60,000 bases of DNA from Strigamia acuminata. Its lineage: Eukaryota; Arthropoda; Chilopoda; Geophilomorpha; Linotaeniidae. The number at the start of each line of letters is the position of its first letter. Position 1 is the stretch's first letter. A program made the translations under genes and the position numbers. The stretch covers positions 16,830,427 to 16,890,426 of the forward strand of contig OX442315.1 of NCBI GenBank assembly GCA_949358305.1. Direction: 5' to 3'. Below, one piece after another: positions 24,708-37,110 of the stretch. A model generated the notes under the pieces. That model saw only the letters and a program-made list of their open reading frames with translations, had not been told where the DNA came from and searched no databases.

Positions 24708-26465
24708 CCCATTTGAAGACTACTTTTCTCGTCAACTACAAGTACTTACCCTGTCCTTCTGTCATTCATTTTTCAAAGTAATGTATCGCAATTACAAAAC
24801 AAATAGGTTATTACAGCATATAGTATATACTGAAGAACTCGTGAGCCCTTTACTCCTTGCACGACTTCTTCACGGAGCTTAGAGATGAAGTGCCTCGGAA
24901 GTGACATTACCAATGCGGCCTCCCCATTGCACAAAAGAAAAGGCTCACTGGTTTTCTTCTATTCCTTGCCGCTCCCTTCGTCCGTCGTGGGGCGTCATCC
25001 GACACAACTTACTGTCACCATTTACGGTTAAATGTGCCATGACTGATTTCTGTGGCAGCGCTCTTTTATGTGTGCGTGCCAATGTTTTCCTACTTGTAAT
25101 AACAACCCTAAATTAACGGGGAGAAATTTTTTTTTTTTACAGTTTCCTTCGCTAACTATAAAACTGCCTTCATTTAACGGCTCTTCGTGTAACCAGCAAT
25201 CTGCAACTGTTGCTGATTTTCAAAACCTCAAATTTGTGCAGTTTTTTTTTTTTAAATAAATACGTACATTCAATTCTTAACAACACGTGATTTATAGTCC
25301 CTTGAATGTTAATTGACTTATCTGATCGCATAAAATGTCAATCATTGCACATTACCGAATTAAATGCAATTTACTTAACACAATAGTCAGCAATTTACGT
25401 AAAAGCATTCTAAACGCGGATACGAGACAGTGATTCGAAAATTACAGTTTAAGTAAAATTGATAGAATTTAAAAAAAAAAAAAAAAAAAAAAAAGAATAA
25501 GAATATCAAATTTAAAATAGCGTAAAAACAAACGATGCGAAACAAATTAAAAGCATCAAAACGCACTCACATTTCACGCACTTAAATTCCAACTCATATT
25601 TATTTTTATGTACCCACATCTTAGATGCATATTTGCTCGTGCAATGTCACTTTAATTTAAAACGTGTCCTCGACCGATATTAAAAAAATAATTTCTTTTC
25701 CCGCTATTAATTTACACAAGTCCTAGAGCCACATAACGCCACACTGCTCCTCTTCCCCCACGAACCGCTACTTTTGTACGAGTATAAACTAAACTTTCCT
25801 CCCTCCCATCATTTTCCTCACCATCTAATTACGGTTATCGTTGTCAGCCAGTCTCTCATCACTCAACTCCATGCTGAGCATCAGCAAAACACATTCACCG
25901 CCCGCCGGCTACTCTATCTCATAAGGGAGCCGGTTACTATGGAAACCATTTCACTGCTACATTTGCACGTGGTCCATCATCATTCGACCCCCCACACCCC
26001 GCCACCTATTTGGCCCAAATGCCTCTGGTTATACAAACTTCGTTCCGCAGTATCGACCATCTCGCAATATACACAACCTTTCCCTCCTTTTTTTCTCCTC
26101 ATAATGTAATATTTTATTAACAAATTATTCTAATGAATAAAAAATATTAATTAACATGAAAAAAAAAATTTAATTAAAAATTTTACTTTAATTCTACTCT
26201 GCCGTTTTAAAGTGTAATCTTACAGCACACATGGCAAAGAAATGTTTATTGCGGAATATTTTTACATTTTATAACTACGGAATTTAAACTTTTAAACTCA
26301 CTCTTAAAACATTAAACTTTAAAGGTACAATATTTTCCACGAATCACACGTATTGTAACGAGTGTGCAATACAGAGTGTGGATCGTTTCTGCTCCCGCAC
26401 AACTACACGAGATTTCCAAAAACAAAAACAACCAATTTGTATGATTGCAGTTTTGTTGTCAACCT
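24708..26465. other. Gene-free region
   Basis: I see no gene. It includes a 24-base A run at 25,471-25,494 and T-rich tracts near 25,128 and 25,238. The 111-codon frame at 25,774-26,109 is in pyrimidine- and histidine-codon-rich sequence without a recognisable domain. Confidence 0.4.
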
Positions 26466-26525
26466 TTGTGGCTTAGTGGTTGGTTCTGGTGTCTCTCGGG
26501 CGATGGCCGAGGTTCAAATCAAGAT
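26466..26525 (+). repeat. tRNA-like sequence, probable SINE head
   Basis: TGGCTTAGTGG (about 26,470) matches the pol III A-box consensus TRGYNNARNGG, and GGTTCAAATC about 40 bp downstream is close to the B box GGTTCRANNCC. The spacing fits a tRNA. I could not form a good acceptor stem (flanks do not pair) or a clean T stem, so this is more likely a tRNA-derived SINE head or a tRNA pseudogene than a functional tRNA. No clear SINE tail is visible. Confidence 0.4.
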
Positions 26526-26702
26526 GAGAAAACTCAGAAAAGCTGTTTTTATTTATATTTTTCTTTTTTCATCTACGAGTAAACAATTCCCCTAGTACAA
26601 CTTTTGTCAGCACAAAATTAAAGCTGTACACACCATCTACTGTACCATAGACTTAAAATCAAAAAATAACAAAAACACCTATTGGTTTTGCAAATGATAA
26701 TA

Positions 26703-26777
26703 CTGTGTATTTCTGCAATTAAGAGCCGCCCTCAAATAGTAGCCGCGGCTATTATTTACGGAAAGACGGTACATTTT
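26703..26777. mobile_element. Short inverted-repeat element related to 58,263-58,559
   Basis: TACTGTGTATTTCTGCAATT, then AAGAGCCGCCCTCAAATAGT and AGCCGCGGCTATTATT, ending GACGGTA, is a shortened version of the element at 58,263-58,559. It lies directly against the dispersed repeat that follows. Confidence 0.55.
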
Positions 26778-26945
26778 GTAAAATGTATTATGAAATGCGT
26801 TCCCAATACTATTATTCGTCCAACTGTATTATGAAATGCATTATTTAATGTCCAAATAATATACTTAATTCCGCGAAATGCTATACATTTTGGAATGCAT
26901 TAAGTGCAAAGCAATACATCGTAAAATATACATGTGGCTTAAGCA
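26778..26945 (+). repeat. Dispersed repeat, copy D
   Basis: GTATTATGAAATGCGTTCCC, a shortened TATTATTCGTC block, ACTGTATTATGAAATGCATT, CTTAATTCCGCGAAATGC, then AGCAATACATCGTAAAATAT and GTGGCTTAAGCATA follow the family order. The middle part is deleted compared with copies B and C. Confidence 0.7.
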
Positions 26946-28863
26946 TACTTGGAATTGTGATTTTCCATTCGCACATACCCCAGTTCAGATCACACCTTTA
27001 AATTTGACATATATGGCTATACTAGAACCCCCCAACCCAATCCAGCACATTAAATTTAAAGCTACATACTTCAAGCCTACAGATCTCTCTATTAAATTGA
27101 TCGGCACCCCATAGAACGTAGGTAAATGATGACGAAGACAACTATTTTTCACATTCGCAGCAATAATACAAGTGAATCTCCCTTCTTCATTACTCACATG
27201 ACCCAACACATCCTAATGTTCTTTAATGATGGGGCAGTTCCCCATTGTGATTTATTTGCTGGGGACCGAGCGATGCGAAGCCTGGTGCATGGTAATTGCC
27301 ATTCCCCGCGCATGCTCTATTTATCTTGAGGGAGTTTCGCACCGTTTCTTAGCAATCTAATGGCGCGGACATTAATGCGACGGCGGACACGAGCAGCCAA
27401 AATTGAATAACTCAAAAGGAGATTAGCTTCACCCCATCCCCTTTTAAACTGAGGTGTATCTCCCCTTCCTCTTACCCTCGTTTCATTTCCCTTTGTTCTC
27501 AGTCTCATTTCACTTTTACTTAATCACTTTAAACTGCAAAAAAAAAAAAAAGCGAAGAAAAAGAAAAAAGAAAAAGAAGAAAAACCCCAAAAGCCGTGCG
27601 ACCTAATCATTCAATTTAGCAATCTCCAACAACAATAAGAGCGCTTTCTTCTGCTTTTCTCCGAGAAGTGAAACATCATCAACCCTTTTAACACTAATTA
27701 AAGTCCTCGGGTTATTTCCGTGATTATTCGCAAAAAGGTGGTAATAAAAGATTTTTGCCAATATTTTTTTTTTACTGCCTTAATATCATTGATTAGAGAC
27801 GATGATGGAGTTGGACACTTTCCAAAAATGGTAAAGGGGAGAAGAGGTGAGTTCATGGGAGGTCATAAAAAGAACCCATTCGCTTCGGTTACGCACCAGG
27901 CGCTAGATTGATATGGGGACTCGCTCCTCTTTGCCGCGCAGACCAATTTTTAAAAGAGAATCGAAGGGAAAAACTGTGGCGCCATCTATTTACTTATCTT
28001 GTAAAATGTCTTCTCCCATGGCACAATAAAATAAAATAAACATTCATTTCATGGCAAACATCGTTAAGTCCACCCAGGTTACAGTTAGGTTTGTGCAATG
28101 TGCTTGTAAAAGGGACTCAAATTGATTCTGAAGAGAGGACTGCAGGCTAGGAAATATAAAGAAAGAAGCAAAGAAAGAAGCAAAGGGAAAGGAAAAGGAA
28201 AGGAAAGGTACATAGCAGCCAAGAGAAAATAAGGAATCCTCAAGAAAAACAAACTTTCTAAACTTTGAATAATGGAGCAGCGTGCAGTTCATAGCTCAGA
28301 TGGGTTTTTAGGGCCATAAAAATTTGTTATTGGACAACATTTTGGGTAAATAACATTCATGTTAGTGAATGAAGGAGAAGCCTAACTCCACTCCACCCTC
28401 TGAAATATCAAATTTGATGATGCGTTCCCCTGTTCAGCTCAATAAAATCTCCTGCATAGCCAGACCACAACATCCACTAGGTCTATAATTCATAAGCAGG
28501 AACGAGTCAGAAAACTTAATTAAATTCCTCCTCTTCTGATTATCAAGCTCCAGAGGAGCTCAATAAACCACAATATTTCAAACAAAGACCCTGATGATAC
28601 GAAAAAATGTTTTAAAAATTTAAAAAATAAACATTAACCAACTTTTTAATTTAAACTCAATTCCTCCTATTTGCTTTGTTATGTTCTTGGAAACATGGTT
28701 TCAATATAAGCACGCAAGTTACTGAGTTGCCTGTATCATTAATACAGTGATTCGTTAAGATGTGCTTCGGATTTTCACCGTCAGCCTTCACTGCCATCAC
28801 AATGGCGTCGTAGACCGTTCTCATTCTACCTAAGTCAGAGCTTCTCAGACTATGTAATGCAGT
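26946..28863. other. Gene-free region
   Basis: I see no gene. It contains an A/GAAA-rich tract at 27,538-27,585 and mixed blocks (27,120-27,500; 27,830-28,000; 28,660-28,860). A minus-strand TAGATGGCGC motif lies at 27,979-27,988. The 72-codon minus frame at 28,657-28,875 is unrecognised. Confidence 0.4.
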
Positions 28864-28864
28864 G

Positions 28865-29012
28865 GGTGCATTCAAAAACTCTAAAACCTATGCAAGACTC
28901 GTTTCGTGTTTGAACGTGACGTCATTCCCATTCCCAAGTTATTCAATGGGAATGACGTCACGTTCAAACACGAAACGAGTTTTGCATACGTTTTAGAGTT
29001 TTTGAATGCACC
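28865..29012. mobile_element. Hairpin MITE, 66-bp arms with two mismatches
   Basis: The left arm 28,865-28,930 and right arm 28,947-29,012 are reverse complements at 64 of 66 positions, with a 16-nt loop. The ends read GGTGCATTCAAAAACTC, close to the GGTGCGTTC end of the first MITE (282), so the two may be mobilised by related transposases. Each arm holds TGACGTCA (28,917-28,924 and 28,953-28,960). AGTG lies on both sides, offset by one base, so the target duplication is uncertain. A similar end (TTTTTTGAATGCACCCA) is seen alone near 17,910. Confidence 0.8.
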
Positions 29013-29318
29013 TAGTGTGTAGCAATGTGTTACAAAACCGGTAACCTAACATTGCTCCACAGTTAAGTGGCAGACTGACATCGGTCCGGAGATCACCACT
29101 TTTAGAAGGGTTAATCCAAACAATATTTTGATGGAAAGAAAAATAAATTGTGTGTCGTTTTCTGTTGATTATTGAATTTATGTTATTGTACATTTGGTTG
29201 ACCTGCCTTTCATTATTGCTGATTTTTCAGAGTTTAGAGGTTTCGAAAGTGAAATTCTGGTTTTCCAAGTTGGCTAAATTGTTTATGTACAGCCGTTAGA
29301 CATAAAACTCTTCCGTTC

Positions 29319-29492
29319 TCACCAGAGGACACAACAATTCATTGATTTTTCTATGACGTCATTGAGTTTAGATGATGTCACAACTTACCCCAACGATGTT
29401 TTCGTAGTTCTGGGACTTCGCCTGAAACCAATGACGTCACAAAAAACCAATGATGTCACAAAAAATCAATGAGTTTTTGCATCCTCTGGTGG
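29319..29492. mobile_element. Fold-back element related to 10,175-10,420
   Basis: The outer parts CTCACCAGAGGAC...TTCATTGATTTTT and AAAAATCAATGAGTTTTTGC...CCTCTGGTGG are imperfect inverted repeats, with several TGACGTCA/TGATGTCA motifs inside. The CCACCAG and GCAAAAACTCA terminal motif is shared with the element at 10,211. The right flank (CACTCATTCTGGAGATAAAC, then CTGAAGC and ATTTTTATGACCA) resembles the flank at 10,390-10,440, so the shared unit extends to about 29,560. Confidence 0.65.
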
Positions 29493-32217
29493 ATAAAAGT
29501 AAAAACACTCATTCTGGAGATAAACCTGAAGCTTAGAAGAGGAGATTTTTATGACCAAGAAAGCCGTATACTTGTCCAGGGCCCCTACAGACACACCAAG
29601 TTACAACTTTTGTTGGACTTTTTCCTTTTTTATTATTTTCTAAGGAGCAGATTTAGAAAAGTTAATAAAATGTTAAGTATACCAACTTTTTCCAAAATAA
29701 TTTGACGATTTAAAAATAAAAAATAAATTTTTTTTTCAACTTTTATATTTTGTCTTCTTTTTAAAAAATAATCTAATATCAAAGAATAAGAAGACAATCT
29801 CTATATAGAAGTTAAAAATATAATAACGATAATAATAATAATGAGAAAAGCTATTTTTTATTTTTGTCTCTAGGATTTTCTTTTCACCCGAACGATCGAA
29901 TCGATCGAAATCACGTGACCACCTCAAGATGGGTCAGTGTAAAGGGTCGAAGGATCTGTCCTGCATGCAAGCTTGATTGGACACCAAACCTGTCAATCTG
30001 AACTTTCATTTTCCGACTCAGTGAAACTGCAATAAAGGAGCTGCTGCGGCCTCTTCTTCTAACACCCTCGGTGATGGCGTCGTAAGGCCCAGGGATTCAT
30101 ACCACGCATTACCGTCGTTTGACGAGATCACTTTTGCATGCAACACCACATAACAGCCCAAACCTCAAGACCCTCACTACTACACTACACAAAGGTCGCA
30201 CGAGCATCACTAAAGCGTGTGTGTGCACATGTATATAAAGTAAATTGCATTTCGTGACACAAATGTTTCTCCACAAATTTCCACATACCTCGATTGCAAT
30301 AAAAATGTTTGGAAATAACTTTTCTTTTTCCATTTTTTATTTTTTATTTTTATATTTTTTCCTACTGCCGTCTGAGAGATATAAAATTAAAAGAAAAAAT
30401 TTCTTTATAGCTTAGAAATAGAAAAACTTCTGCATATTTATAATCTCGTAGTAATTCATGAAAGATTTCGCACCTTAACACCTTTACAGCCATTTGCGGA
30501 ATTGTAAAGATTAAATCCATCGGTTTTTCTTGAATATATCAAAATAAGATTTTTTTTAAATAATCCTATTACTTTTTACAATTTTTAAATCCCAAACCAC
30601 GTATAAAAAATGTACATTAATTTAAATTAAATAAAAAAATAATATAAAAAAGACGTTTGAAAAATTTTAAAAAATAATTTTCTTGAAATTAGGGTATTGT
30701 ACTCACCAACACGTCACACAGCAATGAAAAGAAGAAAATTTCATTTACTTACCTAGAAAAAGAAATAAGAAAAAAAATATTAATTATCATTCTCAAATCA
30801 CTTCAATTAAAATCCAAGCACAAATTAAACAAACAACACGCATAAAAAACAAACTTTGCATAGAAAAAAAAGTAAAAAAATTTCTTATTCAATTCTTCTT
30901 CATTACAAAAATTGCTAACAGAGGGCACCATTTCCCTTGCACAGGATCCCAGGATGCTGGAAGAAGAAGAAAAAAACTCTTTGCGCTGTGGCTCACTCTG
31001 TCAGCAAGGTGTTAGCAAAAAAAAAATAAAAAATATACTAAAATAAAATACAATTCTCAACAAAAATTCCAATTCCTCTCACTTTCCCCATTTTAACATT
31101 TTCTGTCTTCTAAAAACATCAAATTAAAAACGTCATCAGCAGATGTTACTAGAAAAACAAATGTGAGAAAATATATGGAGATGAATCAGTTAATACAGTG
31201 TGCGTGTGTTTGATCAGTTAGAATCGTCGTTTATAGAGCAATAAAAAGTATTTTATTGGGGCTCTACACATACGTCGACCTTATCTTCGGTGAGCACTGA
31301 AGGCCGTGCATCACTAACAAAGATCCATTAGACGATTTGGATGAGGAATTTCGTTCGGAACAGGAAATTTAATACCAATGCAAAAGGGACTTGCCGCGTG
31401 TTCATTCTACTAGACTTTCATTCATTTCATGTAGGAGACAAAGTAATGCCGGAAGTCAACAAAAAGGGAGTTCGTGACTAACAAAAATGCATAAATTAAA
31501 TTTTTCATTTATGAATGATTCATGCGGGAACACAAAACTCCCGCCGTAAGCTACAGTGGAAGCGAAGCTTGAAAAAGTAAATGCAAAAACCCTCAGCCAA
31601 ATTCATTTGCATTTTAGGGTTCTTCACAAATCATGGATGTAAATGAAAGGGAGATTATTTTTGACTGGATTTACTTTCAACTTAAGGAGATACAGAAATC
31701 CTTTCGACTGGATTCTTTTCGACCAGGAATCTCTTCGACCTGTAGCAGAAATCCTTTCGATCTGGAATTACTCCGTTTCAGAAAACTTATGACAAATTCC
31801 CATCGGTTATTGACCGCAATTAAGCCACAATTAAAAAGTGGTTCTCAAAAAAGGAAGCCAATAGAAAATCGCAACCGCAGTGACTATTTTTAGAACCACT
31901 CTTGACCAGTAAGTCCAGTTATTTTTGGACCTAGTTTCGGCTCCAGCTTCTACCTCTGTTAAATACATTCAGCATAAAATTATTGAAAATGTTATGTTTC
32001 TTCTAATTTGAAAGTGCTTAATAATTTATTTTACGCATATTTTAGTGAGTATTAAGCAGCCATTTTGAAATTGAGCTCTTCCTTATTGTTTATTTATACA
32101 GAGCCCCTGAGCTTGTGTGACATGCCCAACGATTGCGAGTTAGTCATAAGTTTTTCGAAACAAGAGTACGGCAGAAATCCTTTCGACCAGGATTACATTT
32201 GACCAAGAATTGCTTAT
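29493..32217. other. Gene-free region
   Basis: I see no gene. It contains A/T-rich low-complexity tracts (29,700-29,860; 30,330-30,680; 30,770-30,900; 31,018-31,060). A CAGAGGGCAC motif lies at 30,919-30,928. Around 31,690-31,760 and 32,170-32,195 the phrase AGAAATCCTTTCGA recurs with CTGGAATT or CCAGGATT, a short interspersed direct repeat of unknown origin. Confidence 0.4.
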
Positions 32218-32510
32218 ACTCTGAGCCGAGACAACGTTGTCCTAACTCAAGCCGTATCACTGATATAGTGGCACAAAAAAGTAGCCCATAACACCAGAAT
32301 TGATTAAAATGGGAATAAGCTTATTTTAGCAAATAAAATAAATATTTTATTACCAAATAAATAAAATCCATCATTCTAAATCACTTTTTACACTGAAATT
32401 CATTAAAAATAAACAGAACTATTTTTCCGTGTAGTAGAGCACAGTCCACAGTTAGGCGTAATCCGGCTCAACCAATTGGGAAATAGGACAATGTTGTCTC
32501 GGCTCAGAGT
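32218..32510. mobile_element. MITE, ~23-bp terminal inverted repeats
   Basis: ACTCTGAGCCGAGACAAC, then GTTGTCCTA, at the left end is mirrored at the right end (32,486-32,510) with one mismatch. The 293-bp element has no coding frame. The target duplication is not clear. Confidence 0.75.
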
Positions 32511-35500
32511 GTAGAATATTTCCGTCGGCTTTTATTTCCTGTCTGATCCCCACTAAACAACTTTGATTGAATAAAAAATAAAAAGCAACAATACAAAGAA
32601 ATACAAAGACGAATGCTATATTTTATTCCCTTTACTCATGTAGTTCAACTTCGCCTGAATAAACTTTAGGGCCACAAACTGTTCGAGTGAAGAGAAGAGA
32701 GGTGGAAAAACAAGACGAATCAGAGTCAGCACATTTAGAATCCACACTCTTGTAGTTACCTTGGCAACAAGCAAATGGTCACGAGAAGTCAATTCGGTTG
32801 AATTTGCAGTGTGTGAGGAAGCAAGAGCTAACACCTTGGCACTTTTTCATCACGAAAGGAAATTACCAGTGAGGGGGAGAAGGAACGAATGAGAATGAAA
32901 TGCTTCCTTCCAAAAAGTTGAGAGAGAATTTTCAAGAGGTCTCTTTTCCCCCTCCCTCATCTCGCAACTTTTCTCACACACTAACTTATCACATGCCAGC
33001 GACCACTGAGCAGGTGCAATCACTCATTCTGATTCACGGCATCCATTATGAAAAAGACGAAGAGAGGGAGAGGGAGAGCCAACAACCTAATAAAAAGATT
33101 GGCCACTGAGCGGAGCAGAGAAAAGAAGGGGGTTTGGTAAAAAAAAAAAAAAAACGAGATAATTGTGCAAACTTTACCCTACTTGCACTTCTCGTTATCA
33201 GCAACTCATTTGTGGAGACCCCATTGGAAATATAAAAAAAAGGCACCAAAAAGCACTCTACCAAATATACGCACAAACTCGTTTCCTTTTCCTTTGCCAA
33301 ATTGAACTGTTTTTCACTTCGCAAAAGCCCATTCCGATAATAACCTAATCCCAAAGACACTTTCATTTTTATCTCAGCCCTCAACTAAAATGCCCGCAAT
33401 TTTTCAAAATCCCGATACGATTGAGTGGGAGAAAAAAAAGGATGACAGCTGTCATCACCCCATCTCACACCGAGCTTGGAATTATCTGGCGCAGTTTATG
33501 AAGGAAGACGCGCAAGTTTACAATGATTGAGATTTTTGCAGGGTGGGTCTCTGTGCGGACTGCGGACTCGAATTTGAGATTAAAGGTCGTTCAGAGTGGA
33601 TCAAAACAGACAAGAGAAATATAGCTGGGTGACGCAACGTACCCTCGATAGGGGCAGCGGAGGAGTGATCCACTGGTCGTTCATCTTCTCCTATCTCCAC
33701 TAACAACTCGATAAGATAGAGAGAGAAGCTCTTCTTCCTCCCCTCGAATCGTCCCCCTTGTGGCTCGTAGGACCAACTTTCGATGCGCCATCTCCCGGGA
33801 GAGGCTTCCGACAGAGTGGCGAGCGATCTGATTCCGTCTTTCCCCATCAAGGGAAACCCAAAAGTCTCGACTCATGGACCCCTGGCACCGAATATTCAAG
33901 GCTCAACTCAGCACTCTCGTCAGCTGGTTTCGCACAACGAAATATCTCCGATCTAATGACGATCGTAAATTGAGGCAAGAAAACGATTGGCTACACATTT
34001 ATATGACAACTACACTCGACACCACAAATATTTCATTCTTTCAATCCTTTCCAAAACCCAAGATTTCATCCGAACAAGCTCTTTTAATACCCACGACAAT
34101 CTCATTTTTTTCTTTTTCCTTTTTTATTCTCTTTTTACTTTTTCTTTCCCTCCAAACACGAAACCAATTTCAGAAGAAAAAAAGAAAAAAAGATTTACGA
34201 TTCAACTTTCCCTTTTTGATAGTTCGCCGAAAACGACACGTAATTTTTGAATTTAATTATACGTAATTTTTTCCTTTCTTTTAAATATACCGTATTTAAC
34301 CTCACGAACCATGAATGTACGCTTCGTTCGTGATGTTCAGACTTCATTTGTTACATTAAACAAATTTAACAAACGAAAAACCGAAATTGTAATTGCTAAC
34401 AAAAATGGCAGTTTTAAATAAAATACTTTTCTGTTGGTTTTGAAGTTTAGATTCATGAATAATGAATAATGTTAGCGTTTAGTGGTCTATCGGGCCTACG
34501 GCCTCGAACAGCGCGCTATTTTACAAACTGCAGGCGCTTCAGGAATCCCTGTGCTAATAATAATAACAATGTTTGTTATATTTCCCTAATTAAAAATAGG
34601 AAGGGTGCCCCTCAACCCCCTAGGCCTAACTTTTACCACTACTAATAATAATAATAATTAAATGATAAATTGAGAAAATGTAAAATGTTCGAGCTGTGGT
34701 CACGAAAAGAGCAGGAAAACTTCACCTTCGGAGTTCCAACAACAAGAATAAGATGAGTTCAAATTTAATTTCATAAAGTATTGCTCACAATATTCACAAA
34801 AGAATTTCTTCCAGCCCCTATACCATACTTGCGTTTTATAGCTGCGAATTCCTCACGTTCTTGAGAAAATTTATAATCGTGTGCACGCCGGGTTTTTAGT
34901 GTGTAACACGCGCCTCGCTCAACTCGATTCTCCTACATAAGATGAAACCATGGGCATTATCAAATTAGCTACACTCCGTCTCATGCTCAAATCTTTCCCT
35001 CCACTTGTGTTCTTCCACTTTGCTTTTCCATCTTAAGCCCGTCTGCTCACGTTTTATGTCATCGTCGCATTGATTTCTGCAATCAATGACGAAGCACAAA
35101 AACATAAAAATAATAAAATAATAAAAAAAAAAAATAATAAAAAAATTCAACTGAAACAAGAAAAATATAATTTCCCATTTTTTTTCTCTCCATTCGATAA
35201 AAAACTATTTTTAAAAAATAATTGATTTCCGCAACCTTTCTAGAAGCTGCACAACGTGATTAAAACAGCACAAAGTAGGCATATAAATCTTAACCCCAAT
35301 GACCAAGAAATCGATCTACACTGCCTCACTTTTACATTCCCGTTGCCTGCTGACAGTTTTGTCGAATTTCAGCCAAAATTTGGCTCTTTCTTCCCACCAT
35401 CTATCACGTGTATTGGCAAAAAAAGGATATAAAAAAATAATTCCCTTCCAAACAAACTTGCACGATCGTTACCTGCCTGAGAGGTTAATCCTACACTATA

Positions 35501-37110
35501 ATCGATCAAAAGGTCACATATACTGTAAGTCCTCGTTATTATTGACGGGACTTGTGGCAACTCCTCCTTCCTTTTACTACAACATCTACACCGTCATGTC
35601 CACTTTTTCCGACATTTCTACCGATACTCAAACCCAACACTTTTAATTCATCAAAGTCGCTTTACACGTTTCCTGTGGATACCAAAACAACACAAATTTC
35701 ATCCAAAAATACAAAAATTTCAACCCCAAATCAATTAAAGTAAATCTTTAGAAAAAAAAAAAATTATATACCAGCACCACTTTAATGTCAACTTCCTAAA
35801 AACCGAAATCAATCTTTCTTTTAAGTCGCAACTGCTGCAACATCGACAACCCATCAATGCTACAAAAGACCATGAAGTAAACAACACTTCCTTTCCCCCT
35901 GCACAAAAAAAGAAAGTTAATGGTAGAGCACAGTAGATAAGTACTGTTAATTAGGCCCACTATAGATTTTTTCAAAAACTTGGCAAAAGAAAAAGAACTC
36001 ACTCCTACCAAACTCCCCCCACTCTCACCCTATGAAAATTATTGGATGTGCCTGCAGCACAGATGATATCCATAGCCGGGCACAAAGGAAGCTTCATCTT
36101 GTGCAAGAGGTGGGCTGGAAGGCGTCCAACCCTCGACCGATCTAAGTTCCAAAGAAAATTAGATGCATCCCTCCCTCCCTCCCTCCCTTTTACTCCATCT
36201 TCGTGGAACCTCGCGAGGAGATGCCAATGCCAATGAGATCAATTCTGAATTCGCAACGAGTGATTGATTTCCGAGGGGTTTTTGAGTGAGCAAGATGTTA
36301 ATTGTTAAAAGATAAAAAGAAAATCGTAAGAAAAAGAGAGAGGGACAAAAAAAAGTCGACTTCATTTATGACAGCGCCCTCTGACGTTGGAATTCAGTGT
36401 CCTCATACATAAACTTGTCAAAAAATATAATGGATGGAGACTGGGGAATGGGGATGGAGAAGTGTTTGAGACTGAGGTTTGTGCTCGAAATTTCAACTTT
36501 GTTGCTTTTGTAGCTCGAGTGATATCTCTAGATAATTTATTCCCTATCCAGGGTGTATGGCATTTATAGGCTCAGTTTTTGGCAATATAAATAAACCACA
36601 TCATAATCATACGTGGATAGAATAAGAAATAAATAAAAGAATATAAAAAAAAAATATCAAGGAATGAAGGGAAAAAAGAGTGTAATATAAGACATATAAT
36701 ACCTTTTGTTCGAGGTGTCGGAAGAAAATAAAAATTTTATGGTTTGGAAAATACCTGTATAAGCAAGAAGCCCAGTCGAAATCTATAAAAACCCGACAGA
36801 CAAAAGAATTCAATATTTCTCCCATCAAAAAATAAAAATCTTTTTTATTTTCCTTTATGCTCTCTCCCATCGCATGGTGTGTTTGGATACATTTTAACAG
36901 TTTTAAAACCAACCTCTATCACTCGATTTACGGCGTCTTCCAGATGAGATCGGAGCAAAAGAAAATGTGCGCCTTCATCCGAAATTGACTATTACGTGAA
37001 ATTGTCTAATTCAGCATTCCATCTCGACCGTTACCAGATAGATACAGTAGAATACTGCTGCTTTTATTTTCAACAAATTTCAATTAGATGACTCATTTTT
37101 AAGAAACTAA
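32511..37110. other. Gene-free region
   Basis: I see no supportable gene. Minus-strand frames of 112 codons (33,046-33,384) and 110 codons (33,518-33,850), and a 130-codon plus frame (33,874-34,266), have no recognisable domain; the first and third run into purine or pyrimidine tracts. A GC-richer block lies at 34,480-34,640 (CTATCGGGCCTACGGCCTCG). A (CCCT)n run is at 36,168-36,188. A minus-strand CAGAGGGCGC motif is at 36,374-36,383. Confidence 0.4.
36168..36188. repeat. (CCCT)n microsatellite
   Basis: About five CCCT units in a row. The opposite strand gives a G-rich repeat. Confidence 0.85.

Noticed and set aside
25471-25494. 24-base A run as a retroposed poly(A) tail
   Set aside because: No LINE-, SINE- or cDNA-like sequence precedes it and no target duplication was seen; A-runs are frequent throughout.
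33518-33850. 110-codon minus-strand frame
   Set aside because: No domain recognised and an overlapping frame of similar length; not enough to call an exon.
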